A stretch of 64,000 nt of DNA from Thiohalocapsa sp963704155 (lineage in GTDB: Bacteria > Pseudomonadota > Gammaproteobacteria > Chromatiales > Chromatiaceae), in contig CAVPHF010000024.1 of NCBI GenBank assembly GCA_963704155.1, positions 1 to 64,000 of the forward strand. Reading direction: 5' to 3'. Position numbers and translations under genes: made by a program. How positions within the stretch are numbered: the first letter of the stretch is position 1; every line of letters starts with the position of its first letter. A model generated the notes under the pieces. That model was given only the letters and a program-made list of their open reading frames with translations. It made no database searches and was not told the DNA's origin. This document shows positions 26,271 through 34,441 of the stretch, piece after piece.

Positions 26271-26798
26271 TTACAGCACGAGTAAGACGCTGGACCACCC
26301 AAGCCCAAGTCCGATCACAGAAGCGACCAACACGTCGCTTGGATAGTGCAGACCTAGCACGATGCGTGAGGCAGCGACCAGCAAGGTGAAGGGCACCAGC
26401 AGCCAGCCAAGTTGCGGATAGTAGAAGAGCGCGACGGTCGAGAAGCTCACCGCATGCAAGGTATGGCCGGAAGGGAAGCTGAAGCGGTCCAACGGAGGCA
26501 CACCCGCGGCAATATCCATATCGTAGTGGCAAGGCCGAACGCGTCGGGTCATGCCCTTTAGGCTCTTATAGAGCAGCAGCGCAACGCCGCCGGTCAACAG
26601 CATATGCAGCGCGGCCTCCAATCCGTAGAGCCCGTCGACCACCGGCATCACGGCCATTAGGCTGTACCAGAAGACACCATTTCCAAGCCGACTGATCAGT
26701 GCAAACGGCCGGAAGAACCAGCGCTGGCGGGTCGACTGGCTCCAGCGCCGGCAGACCGGCGTCTCCAGCTCATTCAGCAGTCGCAGCCATGGTTTCAT
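26271..26798 (-). CDS. PAP2-family membrane phosphatase
   Basis: This 175-residue integral membrane protein has four or five hydrophobic spans and the acid-phosphatase motifs in order: 'KSLKGMTRRVRPC' (KX6RP), 'RFSFPSGHTLHAVSF' (PSGH) and 'ASRIVLGLHYPSDVLVA' (SRX5HX3D). Such enzymes dephosphorylate phosphatidate, undecaprenyl diphosphate or related lipids at the membrane. Its start overlaps the end of the upstream glycosyltransferase gene by 29 bases, so it is the last gene of a lipid-related block. I cannot tell the substrate; phosphatidate would fit its neighbours. The 281 bases between the sulfur globule gene and this gene hold only the hairpins above. Confidence 0.88.
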   Translation of the reverse strand: MKPWLRLLNELETPVCRRWSQSTRQRWFFRPFALISRLGNGVFWYSLMAVMPVVDGLYGLEAALHMLLTGGVALLLYKSLKGMTRRVRPCHYDMDIAAGVPPLDRFSFPSGHTLHAVSFSTVALFYYPQLGWLLVPFTLLVAASRIVLGLHYPSDVLVASVIGLGLGWSSVLLVL

Positions 26799-27969
26799 GA
26801 TCGCCCCCGGCCTCGGTGTGGCACCGTATCACCTCTCGCAGGCGCTGCTCGACCTCAGCAATAACATGATCCCAATCGAGAGATTCGGCCGTCGAGCGCG
26901 CGGCATGACCGAGTCCCTCCAGTCTAGCCCGGTCCGATACCGCTGCAACCAAGGCATCGACAAAGGCCTTTTCCTCATCTTGCGACACCAACACGCCGTT
27001 GCGCCAATGCTCGATATGCTCATGTGCCGCAGCATAATCGAAAGCGATCACGGCAAGCCCACTGGCCATGGCCTCGGGTACGACGTTGCCGAATGTCTCC
27101 GTCATGCTCGGGAACACGAAACAATCCGCCGAGGCATAAAAGCTGGCTAGCTCATCGCCCACCTTTGCACCGGCGAAGACATAGTCGGGATGCATGCGGC
27201 GAAGTCGACCCAGTTCCGGTCCATCCCCGACCAGTAAGCAACGTACCTTGTCATTTGTCTCGGAGATGGCATCGAACGCGCGCAGTGCCAAGCCGATATT
27301 CTTCTCCGCGGCGATCCGCCCGACATAGAGCGCGACGATCGACGCGTCATCACAGCCCCATGTGCGCCGCAGTGAAGCACTGCGATGCGCTGGCGAGAAC
27401 TGCGCCGTATCCACGCCACGCCTGAAGACATGGACATTGCGAAAGCCGTCTTCGTCGAGCGCATGCTCTAGCGCCGAGGTCGGCACCAGGGTGCCGTCGG
27501 AGCGATTATGGAAATTGCGCAAGGCGTTGACGATCGGCCGCATCAAGATCCCAAGCCCATAGTACCGGCTATATTGCTGAAACTGGGTGTGAAATCCTGT
27601 CACCACCGCGATTCCCGCGGTTCGCGCGGCATTCAGCGCCGCATGCCCGAGGGGCCCTTGGGTGGCCACGTAGACCGCATCCGGCCTATTGCGGCGCCAA
27701 AACTGGCGCAACCGTAGGTACACGGGCAGCCCGAAGCGCAGCCCGCGATAGCCGGGTATCGGCAGGCCAGGCACCAGCATCTCGTCGACCGGCGCCTGCG
27801 TATCTCGGCTGTCGCCAGACTGCCGCGGACGAATCACCTGGACGGCATGTCCTCGACGCGACAGCCCCAGCACCAATTGCCGCATGGTATTGGCAACGCC
27901 GTTGATTTCGGGCGGGTAGGTTTCCGTGACGACCGCGATCGTCAACTTCTGAAGATGCTTCGAGGGCAT
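26770..27969 (-). CDS. GT4-family glycosyltransferase, MgtA/SqdX-like
   Basis: This 399-residue GT-B enzyme opens with 'VVTETYPPEINGVANTMRQL', then has 'AVVTGFHTQFQQYSRYYGLG', 'VDTAQFSPAHRSASLR', 'ALYVGRIAAEKNIGLALRAF' and the donor-site motif 'FVFPSMTETFGNVVPEAMAS'. The opening and the 'GFHTQFQQY' motif are shared by lipid-modifying transferases that act on diacylglycerol or mannosyl lipids. That assignment is by resemblance only. It lies between the olsBA pair and a PAP2 phosphatase on the same strand. ATG at 27969. Confidence 0.88.
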   Translation of the reverse strand: MPSKHLQKLTIAVVTETYPPEINGVANTMRQLVLGLSRRGHAVQVIRPRQSGDSRDTQAPVDEMLVPGLPIPGYRGLRFGLPVYLRLRQFWRRNRPDAVYVATQGPLGHAALNAARTAGIAVVTGFHTQFQQYSRYYGLGILMRPIVNALRNFHNRSDGTLVPTSALEHALDEDGFRNVHVFRRGVDTAQFSPAHRSASLRRTWGCDDASIVALYVGRIAAEKNIGLALRAFDAISETNDKVRCLLVGDGPELGRLRRMHPDYVFAGAKVGDELASFYASADCFVFPSMTETFGNVVPEAMASGLAVIAFDYAAAHEHIEHWRNGVLVSQDEEKAFVDALVAAVSDRARLEGLGHAARSTAESLDWDHVIAEVEQRLREVIRCHTEAGGDHETMAATAE

Positions 27970-27993
27970 TCTGTCGTGTTCCGCTCCCTGTAT

Positions 27994-28851
27994 TCAGCTG
28001 CGCAAGGGCGGAGACAGCTGACAACGCACACGGCGGGCACGAGCCTTGATCTCGATGTTTGATATCGCGGTATCGGCACCGGGCGTCGCATCCTGCAAAC
28101 CAAGCCGCATCCCGATCGCGTCGCGGGCCGCCTGGGCGAGTGCTCGGCGATCCTGGCCGGTCGGGTCGATCGGCCGTAGAAATGCGATCTGCACTCGTAA
28201 GCCAGGCCGCCGCAGCACACGCACCAAGTGTGAAAACAGGCTATCGTCGTCAACAAAGGGCGCCACCGCATCCGGTTCCTGGTTACTGCCATAGCGGATG
28301 GCGACAGGCTGCAGCACCGGTGCGGGTACCAATTGGGCCGCCGCGAACAGTCGCGGATGAAATCGCAACAACGCGCGGCCGTCTCCGGTGGTGCCCTCAG
28401 GAAACAAGGTCACGGAGCGCCCGTGATGAATTGCATCAGCGATCTGAACGCCCAGAGACGTGGCCTGGTGCGCGCCGCGCTTGATGAACAGGGTCCCGGC
28501 CAGTACCGACATCCAGCCGATCACAGGCCAACCGCGGACCTCGTGCTTGGACAAAAAGGTAATGGATCCAAGCGCGCCGAGCGTCGGGATATCGAGCCAG
28601 GAGATGTGATTGGCGATCAGCAGCGCTGGATGATGATGGCGGCCATCCGTCTCTAGGCGCAATGCCAGACAACGACACAATCGTTGATGCCACCACCGGA
28701 CTGCCTCGGGAAGCCAACCGCAGCGCATGCCGAGCCGCCGCATCAGGCTCACGCCGAGACCGATGAGGATGCCGGTCAGCAGGTGTTCTGCGACGCGTAG
28801 CGCGCGCCACAGCGGGCCGAGGTGCGAGCCGAGCGACCGCATCCAGTTCAA
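27994..28851 (-). CDS. olsA: lysophospholipid/lyso-ornithine lipid acyltransferase (PlsC family)
   Basis: The 285-residue membrane-bound acyltransferase has PlsC motif I 'NHISWLDIPTLG' (NHX4D), motif II 'LFIKRGA' and motif III 'VTLFPEGTTGDG', preceded by a hydrophobic stretch at about residues 22-38. ATG 28851 overlaps the olsB stop (ATGA), which supports reading it as OlsA, the enzyme adding the second acyl chain to lyso-ornithine lipid. A general 1-acylglycerol-3-phosphate acyltransferase is the alternative. It is intact. Confidence 0.85.
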   Translation of the reverse strand: MNWMRSLGSHLGPLWRALRVAEHLLTGILIGLGVSLMRRLGMRCGWLPEAVRWWHQRLCRCLALRLETDGRHHHPALLIANHISWLDIPTLGALGSITFLSKHEVRGWPVIGWMSVLAGTLFIKRGAHQATSLGVQIADAIHHGRSVTLFPEGTTGDGRALLRFHPRLFAAAQLVPAPVLQPVAIRYGSNQEPDAVAPFVDDDSLFSHLVRVLRRPGLRVQIAFLRPIDPTGQDRRALAQAARDAIGMRLGLQDATPGADTAISNIEIKARARRVRCQLSPPLRS

Positions 28852-29615
28852 TGCCCGGAGACACGCCCCAGGAAGTGCCGCGCGTAGGCAGGGTTGAGCT
28901 GAGTCACGTCGAGCAGCATCAGCACGTCTCCAACGTCGAAATCGGGGTCGCGACAGGCCTCACCGCAGGCCTTGGCACCGAGGCGCACATAGGCCTTCAG
29001 CAACGCCGGCAGCGGCGCGTCGAGCACATCGTCGGTCAACTCGGAGTTTAGCAGGGGCAGACGCGGCACGACACGCAAACTCGGCGGAGCCATCGCCTGC
29101 CGGCGCAAGCGGTTCATGATGGCGGCCGCTTGATGATCATTCTCGCCGAGGGGAACCGATGCACAGCCGAAAAGATAATCAATTGCGTGCAACTGGATAT
29201 AGCTGGCGATACCGGACCAGAGCACCGCGATGGCCGAGCCCTGACGGCACTCCTGCGAGATGCAGGTGCGCCCAACCTCAAGCAGGCGTCCGGGGAGCGA
29301 CGGAATGGCGCCAAGGTTGAACTCGCTTTCGGAATAGAATCGACCCACACATCTCGCCGCAACACCACTCAATAGCCGGGTGCAACCCACGACGCGACCA
29401 GTTTCGGTCTCGCGAACCATCAAGTGATCACAGTAAACATCGAACTCATCAACGTCCAAACCCGCCTGAGTGCTGTGCAGAGTCGCACCAAGCTCCTCGC
29501 CGAACACCCGATAGCGCAGCAACTGCGCCTCGCGCACCGCATCCCGCCCGACGGCCAGTTCGACGAAGAGTCGCTGTCCACGCTTGATGGGCAGTCGCGC
29601 AACCATCGCATCCAT
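28848..29615 (-). CDS. olsB: ornithine N-acyltransferase OlsB-like (GNAT fold)
   Basis: This 255-residue protein matches the OlsB/hemolysin-like acyltransferase family: 'EAQLLRYRVFGEELGA', 'DEFDVYCDHLMVRETETGRV', 'FYSESEFNLGAI', 'LLEVGRTCISQECRQGSAIA' and 'IDYLFGCASVPL'. OlsB transfers a 3-hydroxyacyl group from acyl carrier protein to the alpha-amine of ornithine, the first step of ornithine lipid synthesis. The long form and the coupled PlsC gene fit that role. The C-terminal third ('LPALLKAYVRLGAKACGEAC') is also usual in these proteins. ATG at 29615. Confidence 0.83.
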   Translation of the reverse strand: MDAMVARLPIKRGQRLFVELAVGRDAVREAQLLRYRVFGEELGATLHSTQAGLDVDEFDVYCDHLMVRETETGRVVGCTRLLSGVAARCVGRFYSESEFNLGAIPSLPGRLLEVGRTCISQECRQGSAIAVLWSGIASYIQLHAIDYLFGCASVPLGENDHQAAAIMNRLRRQAMAPPSLRVVPRLPLLNSELTDDVLDAPLPALLKAYVRLGAKACGEACRDPDFDVGDVLMLLDVTQLNPAYARHFLGRVSGH

Positions 29616-29740
29616 GTTTACTCGCCCGCCATGTGCACCAAATGGATAGACAAATCATAGCCGCGGTTTGTGTCAGAGACGTGTGAGGTGCATGACGGAA
29701 CGGTGAAGCATAGGGGCCGGAGCATCGATTCGGCGTCCTG

Positions 29741-30403
29741 CTAGCCGGCGTCGCGCAGCGACAAGATCGGCCATCCGCGCTCGAGTGCCAGCGCGGCGAG
29801 ACGCGGATCCGGATCGACCGCGACCGGATGGTCCACCCGTTCCAGCAGCGGCAGATCGTTGATCGAGTCGCTGTAGAAATAGCTGCCCTCAAGGGATTCT
29901 TCGCGCTCGTTCAGCCATTGTTCGAGCCGCTCGACCTTGCCGTGCTGAAACGCGGGCACACCGACGATGGCGCCTGTATAGCGGCCGTCGGCGAACTCAG
30001 GCTCGGTTGCGATCAGGTGCGCGATGTCGTAGCGCTCGGCGATCGGCGCGGTCACGAAGGCGTTGGTGGCCGTGATGATCAACAGCGTATCGCCTGCCGC
30101 GCGATGGCGGTCGAGCAAAGCCTCGGCAGAGGCCAGGATGATCGGTTCGATGCGCCGCGTGACGAACTCGGCCCGCCAGCGCAGCAAATCGGCGAGATCG
30201 TTTTCGCAAAGCGGTCGCAGCGCGAAGCGCAGAAAGGCTTCGATGTCGAGCTGACCCTCACGATAGTCGGCATAGAAGCGCTCATTGGCGGCCTGATAGG
30301 CGGCGCCATCGACCACGCCGCACTCCACCAGGTGCTGCCCCCAGAGGTAGTCGGAATCGCCGGCGATCAGGGTGTTGTCGAGATCGAAAATAGCCAGCGC
30401 CAT
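29741..30403 (-). CDS. HAD-IB family phosphatase (SerB-like)
   Basis: This 220-residue hydrolase has motif I 'IFDLDNTLIAGDSDYLWG', motif II 'LLIITATNAFVTAPIA', a Lys in 'QHGKVERLEQWL' and motif III 'YSDSINDLPLLERV'. It belongs to the TIGR01490-type HAD-IB group that includes phosphoserine and histidinol-phosphate phosphatases; the substrate is not evident. It is divergent from rppH, an arrangement conserved next to rppH-ptsP in pseudomonads and relatives. ATG at 30403. The 125 bases between this gene and olsB contain nothing I recognise. Confidence 0.88.
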   Translation of the reverse strand: MALAIFDLDNTLIAGDSDYLWGQHLVECGVVDGAAYQAANERFYADYREGQLDIEAFLRFALRPLCENDLADLLRWRAEFVTRRIEPIILASAEALLDRHRAAGDTLLIITATNAFVTAPIAERYDIAHLIATEPEFADGRYTGAIVGVPAFQHGKVERLEQWLNEREESLEGSYFYSDSINDLPLLERVDHPVAVDPDPRLAALALERGWPILSLRDAG

Positions 30404-30562
30404 GCTGCGCTCCCACGTAAAGTGACCGTAACTGAAGTCGATGGGCCGGAAAAACGCACACCGGCGGCGTCAGCCCGAATCCGGCATGCAGCGGAAACAG
30501 GAGCTTATCAGCAACCACTGATATGCTCGTGGATTTGCCGAAGCCGCGTAGGTTGTGGAAAA

Positions 30563-31213
30563 ATGCGGTCAAGCTCAATGAGGTACATCACCTTGATCGA
30601 CCGGGATGGCTTCAGGCCGAATGTCGGCATCATTCTCAGCAACAATGAGCGCCGGCTGTTCTGGGGCCGGCGCATCGGCCAAAATGCCTGGCAATTCCCG
30701 CAGGGCGGCATAAAGTCCGACGAGACACCGCTCGAGGCCATGTATCGCGAGCTCGAGGAAGAGGTCGGGCTCGAGCCCGGCCAGGTCAAGGTGCTCGGCT
30801 GTACCCGCGGCTGGCTGCGTTATCGGTTGCCGAAGCGCTTCATCCGCCGGCACTGCGGCCCGATCTGCATCGGCCAGAAACAGGTCTGGTACATGCTGCG
30901 CGTCAATTGCACCGAGGGCGACTTCTGTCTCGACCGATCGCAAAAGCCCGAGTTCGATGCATGGCGGTGGGTGCGTTACTGGCATCCGCTGCGAGAAGTG
31001 GTCTACTTCAAGCGCCGGGTCTACGAGCAGGCATTGCTGGAACTCTCACCGCTTCTCTATCCGGAAAGCCCGCCGGCGTCGGCGGAAGGCAAGGCCCTGA
31101 GCGGCTCCCGCGCAACGCCGGCAGCGGAAAGCGGACAAGAGGGGCCAACAGCGCATCCGGCGCAACGCCAACAGCCGAACGTGAACAGGGTCGGCTACCC
31201 GCGCCGGCGCTGA
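30563..31213 (+). CDS. rppH: RNA pyrophosphohydrolase (Nudix)
   Basis: RppH converts the 5' triphosphate of mRNA to a monophosphate and so opens decay by RNase E. The protein shows 'DGFRPNVGIILSNNERRLFW', the full Nudix box starting 'GGIKSDETPLEAMYREL' then EEEVGL, and the family end 'FKRRVYEQALLEL'. The start is either ATG 30563 or ATG 30578. After the normal C-terminus there is an extra tail of about 40 residues rich in Ala, Pro and Gln that looks disordered. It lies upstream of ptsP, as in many gammaproteobacteria. The 228 bases between rppH and ptsP show no other gene. Confidence 0.93.
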   Translation: MRSSSMRYITLIDRDGFRPNVGIILSNNERRLFWGRRIGQNAWQFPQGGIKSDETPLEAMYRELEEEVGLEPGQVKVLGCTRGWLRYRLPKRFIRRHCGPICIGQKQVWYMLRVNCTEGDFCLDRSQKPEFDAWRWVRYWHPLREVVYFKRRVYEQALLELSPLLYPESPPASAEGKALSGSRATPAAESGQEGPTAHPAQRQQPNVNRVGYPRRR

Positions 31214-31441
31214 CCGTACTTTCCTCACCAGAAAGGCCTCCCGGGACATCTTCGTCGAGCAGCCGCAAGGCGTATCTGCTACGCGCACCAGCATGGCAGA
31301 TCGCTGCAGCGAATCGCGGCCCTCGCCTCTGACGAAGGCCGTTCCCGCGAGGCGGCAGACGCGCCGGTGACGAACATCCGGCAGCATGACATCGGCCGCT
31401 GACCCGGCTATCCGTCCGTTTCAAGTGTGCAGTAACCGGAA

Positions 31442-33706
31442 ATGCTCGAGCCCCTGAGCCGTATCGTCCAAGCCGTGAACCGTGCCGAGTCCCTCGACGA
31501 GGCGGTCAGGATCATCGTGCGCGAGGTCAAGCAGGCGGTCGGCGCCGATGTCTGCTCGGTCTACCTGACGGATGCCGAAAGCCGCGAACATGTCTTGCAA
31601 GCGACGGACGGCCTGCAGCCGGAGGCGGTCGGGCGAACACGCCTGCCGCTGAACCGCGGCCTGATCGGCTGGGTGGCCGAGCGCGCAGACATCGTCAATC
31701 TGGACGACGCCCACGGCCATCCACGCTACCTCTACATCAACGACACCGGCGAGGCGCGTTTCCACGGCTTTCTGGGTGTGCCCATCATCCAGAAGCGCCG
31801 CGTGCTCGGCGTCTTGGTGCTGCGCCAACGAACCCCGCACTGCTTCGGCGATGATGCCGTGAGCTTCGTTATCACACTAGCGGCGCAGCTGGCCGCCGCC
31901 ATCGCGCTGGCCCGCAGCACCGGCGAGTTGGCGTTGATGCAGCAACATAATGGGCTGCCACCGCGCTTCATCTCCGGTTTGGCGGCATCACCCGGTATCG
32001 CCTTCGGCAAGGCCTATGTCGTCTATCCGACGGCCGATCTCGACGCCGTTCCGGACAAGCCGGTCGCGGAGCCGGAGGCCGAGATCAGTGCCTTCCTGAG
32101 CGCGGTCGAGGATGTCTCGAGCGAAATCAGCGCGCTGGCGGCACGCATAGGGCACGCCTTGCGTGAAGAGGATCGGGCGCTGTTCAATGCCTGGCGGCTG
32201 ATGCTGCGCAGCGAGTCGTTGATCGACGATACGCTCGCGCGCATCCGCGCCGGCAACTGGGCACAGGGGGCGCTGCGGGCGACAATCGTCGAGCACGTCA
32301 AGGTGTTCGATCAGATGGATGACCCCTATCTGCGCGAGCGCGGCTCCGACGTGCGCGACCTCGGCCGCCAGGTATTGATGCGCTTGCAGAACCGCGAAGC
32401 ACCGGCAATCAGCTACCCACCCCACACCATACTGGTCGGCGACGAGATCAGCGCCATGCAGATTGCCGAGGTGCCGCGCGACTCGCTGGCCGGCATCGTC
32501 AGCAGCACCGGCTCCGGGTCATCGCACATGGCGATCTTGGCGCGCGGCATGGGCATCCCAGCAGCCATGGGCGTTGCCGAACTTCCGGTCAGCCGCATCG
32601 AGGGTCGGGAGTTGATCGTCGACGGCTATCGCGGCCGCGTCCATATCTCGCCACCCCCGATGGTGCGCGCCGAGTACCAGCGCCTCGCCAAGGATGACCG
32701 CGAGCTGTCTGCCGAGCTCGACGGTCTGCGCGGACTGCCCTCAGAGACGAGCGACGGCTTCAGGCTCCCGCTGTACCTGAACACTGGGCTGGTCTCCGAA
32801 CAGCGACCGCTCGGTCTCGAGGAGTCGGCCGGTGTCGGCCTGTATCGCACCGAGCTGCCGTTCCTGGTGCGTGACCGCTTCCCGAGCGAAAACGCGCAGA
32901 TGACCAACTACCGCCAGGTGCTGGAAGCCTTTGCGCCGCGGCCAGTCACGATCCGCACGCTCGATATCGGCGGAGACAAGCCACTGCCCTATTTTCCGGT
33001 GCAGGAGTCGAATCCGTTCCTTGGCTGGCGCGGCATCCGCATCACCCGCGATCACCCTGAAATCTTCCTTACCCAGGTGCGGGCGATGCTGCGTGCTGCG
33101 GTCGGTCTGGACAACCTCCGGCTGCTGCTGCCAATGATCACGACCGTCGACGAGGTGGACGACGCGCTCTTACTGATACAACGCGCCTGTGACGAACTGG
33201 CCGAGGAGGGCTACGACGTCGTGATGCCCCCAGTCGGCGCCATGATCGAGGTGCCCGCGGCAGTCTATCAAGCCGATTCGCTCGCGCGCCGCGTGTCCTT
33301 CCTGTCCGTCGGCACTAATGACTTGACGCAGTATCTGCTGGCCGTCGACCGCAACAACGCCCGCGTTGCATCGCTTTACGATGAGTTCCATCCAGCCGTG
33401 CTGCGTGCGCTGATGAACATCGTCGCCGGCGCACGCGTCTACGGTTGCGAGGTCAGCGTCTGCGGCGAGATGGCGGGCGACCCACTGGCCACCGTACTGA
33501 TGCTCGGCATCGGTGTACAGAGCCTCAGTATGAGTGCCGGCAGCCTGCTGCGCGTCAAGGGGGTCATCCGCAGCATGAGTCGCACCCGCGCGCGCGAACT
33601 CTTGCGCGTCGCGCTGCGCTGCGAGACGGGTGACGCCGTGCGCGGCCTGCTGACCAAGGCGCTCGAGGACGTCGGCCTCGGCGGATTGGTGCGGCCCGGG
33701 CGCTGA
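31442..33706 (+). CDS. ptsP: phosphoenolpyruvate--protein phosphotransferase PtsP (EI-Ntr)
   Basis: This 754-residue protein has an N-terminal GAF domain (residues about 15-160, 'GADVCSVYLTD', 'FLGVPIIQKRRVLGVLVL'), then Enzyme I domains. The phospho-accepting His is in 'TGSGSSHMAILARGMGIPAA', the PEP-binding barrel has 'VGLYRTELPFLVRDRFPSE', 'RTLDIGGDKPLPYF' and 'VGTNDLTQYLLAVDRNNARV', and the catalytic Cys is in 'EVSVCGEMAGDP'. It heads the nitrogen-related phosphotransferase chain and passes phosphate to NPr; the partner genes are not here. ATG at 31442. It is full length and convergent with the next gene. Confidence 0.95.
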   Translation: MLEPLSRIVQAVNRAESLDEAVRIIVREVKQAVGADVCSVYLTDAESREHVLQATDGLQPEAVGRTRLPLNRGLIGWVAERADIVNLDDAHGHPRYLYINDTGEARFHGFLGVPIIQKRRVLGVLVLRQRTPHCFGDDAVSFVITLAAQLAAAIALARSTGELALMQQHNGLPPRFISGLAASPGIAFGKAYVVYPTADLDAVPDKPVAEPEAEISAFLSAVEDVSSEISALAARIGHALREEDRALFNAWRLMLRSESLIDDTLARIRAGNWAQGALRATIVEHVKVFDQMDDPYLRERGSDVRDLGRQVLMRLQNREAPAISYPPHTILVGDEISAMQIAEVPRDSLAGIVSSTGSGSSHMAILARGMGIPAAMGVAELPVSRIEGRELIVDGYRGRVHISPPPMVRAEYQRLAKDDRELSAELDGLRGLPSETSDGFRLPLYLNTGLVSEQRPLGLEESAGVGLYRTELPFLVRDRFPSENAQMTNYRQVLEAFAPRPVTIRTLDIGGDKPLPYFPVQESNPFLGWRGIRITRDHPEIFLTQVRAMLRAAVGLDNLRLLLPMITTVDEVDDALLLIQRACDELAEEGYDVVMPPVGAMIEVPAAVYQADSLARRVSFLSVGTNDLTQYLLAVDRNNARVASLYDEFHPAVLRALMNIVAGARVYGCEVSVCGEMAGDPLATVLMLGIGVQSLSMSAGSLLRVKGVIRSMSRTRARELLRVALRCETGDAVRGLLTKALEDVGLGGLVRPGR

Positions 33707-33766
33707 GCCTGACACCCCCGGGCGTCGGGACGAGCGCGCCCCTGCCCCGGCGCCGCCCCCGGCCGG

Positions 33767-34441
33767 TCACGCGAGCGCCGGATAGATCAACTCCAACTGC
33801 TCCAACGGGCGGGATACGCCGGACGGCGAATAAGGGGCATAGCGCTGAATCTCTGCGGCACCCATCGGGCCGGCAACACGGTGCAGTTCGGTCAGACGCG
33901 CGCCCTGGCGCACAAGGAAAACCAGATAGGTATGGCGCAGCGCCGCCGCGTCGACCTCGGCTGCGTGCGCCAGCCCGGCATCCATCGCCAGCAGCGGTAT
34001 CCGATGCAGTAGTTCATCCAAGCCTCCTTCTGCGGCACCCTGCCACGCCGGCAGCGGGCGCGCGGACGCAAGCAACCGGCAGAGCGTCGGCGGCAAGCAA
34101 AGGCGGCGCGGCCCGGCGGCCAGAGCGACGGTGCAGGCGCTAAGATCGAAGTCCTCGGCCGTCAGCGCGGCGAGTTCATCGACGCGCACGCCGGACAGCA
34201 GCAGCCCGATCAGTTGACGTTCGGAATCAGCGGCCAGGTCCCATAAGGCCTCCACCTCGCCGCCCATCAGCTGGCGCAGGCCTGGATCCGGCAGCGCTCC
34301 AACCGGCGCGGCCGTCAACCCAGGGAGCATCATCGCGGCCCGGCAAGTGACCCCGCTGATCGTCCTCTCGCCGCGCTTGCTCACTCCAGATACGCACACC
34401 GGTGACGGGCACCGACGCCTGCGCACCACGTGCCTTGGCAT
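33767..34441 (-). CDS. degenerate tyrosine recombinase-like domain (likely C-terminus of the GumC-like gene)
   Basis: From about 34370 down this frame encodes 'EALWDLAADSERQLIGLLL', 'SGVRVDELAALTAEDFDL', 'LRHTYLVFLVRQGARLTEL' and 'EIQRYAPYSPSG', which follow the order of catalytic boxes in tyrosine recombinases. The first Arg, the Arg of the LRH box and the Tyr are present, but the His expected before LRH and the later LGH His are replaced (AAALRH, VAGPM), so recombinase activity is doubtful. The first 30-odd residues of the open frame are out-of-frame sequence of the overlapping GumC-like gene. One extra base near 34345-34385 would fuse the two into a protein of about 680 residues. Confidence 0.55.
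   Translation of the reverse strand: MPRHVVRRRRCPSPVCVSGVSKRGERTISGVTCRAAMMLPGLTAAPVGALPDPGLRQLMGGEVEALWDLAADSERQLIGLLLSGVRVDELAALTAEDFDLSACTVALAAGPRRLCLPPTLCRLLASARPLPAWQGAAEGGLDELLHRIPLLAMDAGLAHAAEVDAAALRHTYLVFLVRQGARLTELHRVAGPMGAAEIQRYAPYSPSGVSRPLEQLELIYPALA

Noticed and set aside
25513..26532. A 339-codon minus-strand open frame over the sulfur globule gene
   Set aside because: It is the mirror of a repeat-rich gene with a signal peptide, promoter and ribosome site on the plus strand. The minus frame is low-complexity Ala/Thr/Arg.
33767..34441. Recombinase-like domain considered as evidence of an integrated mobile element
   Set aside because: No attachment repeats, tRNA or other mobile genes are nearby, and two catalytic His positions are missing.
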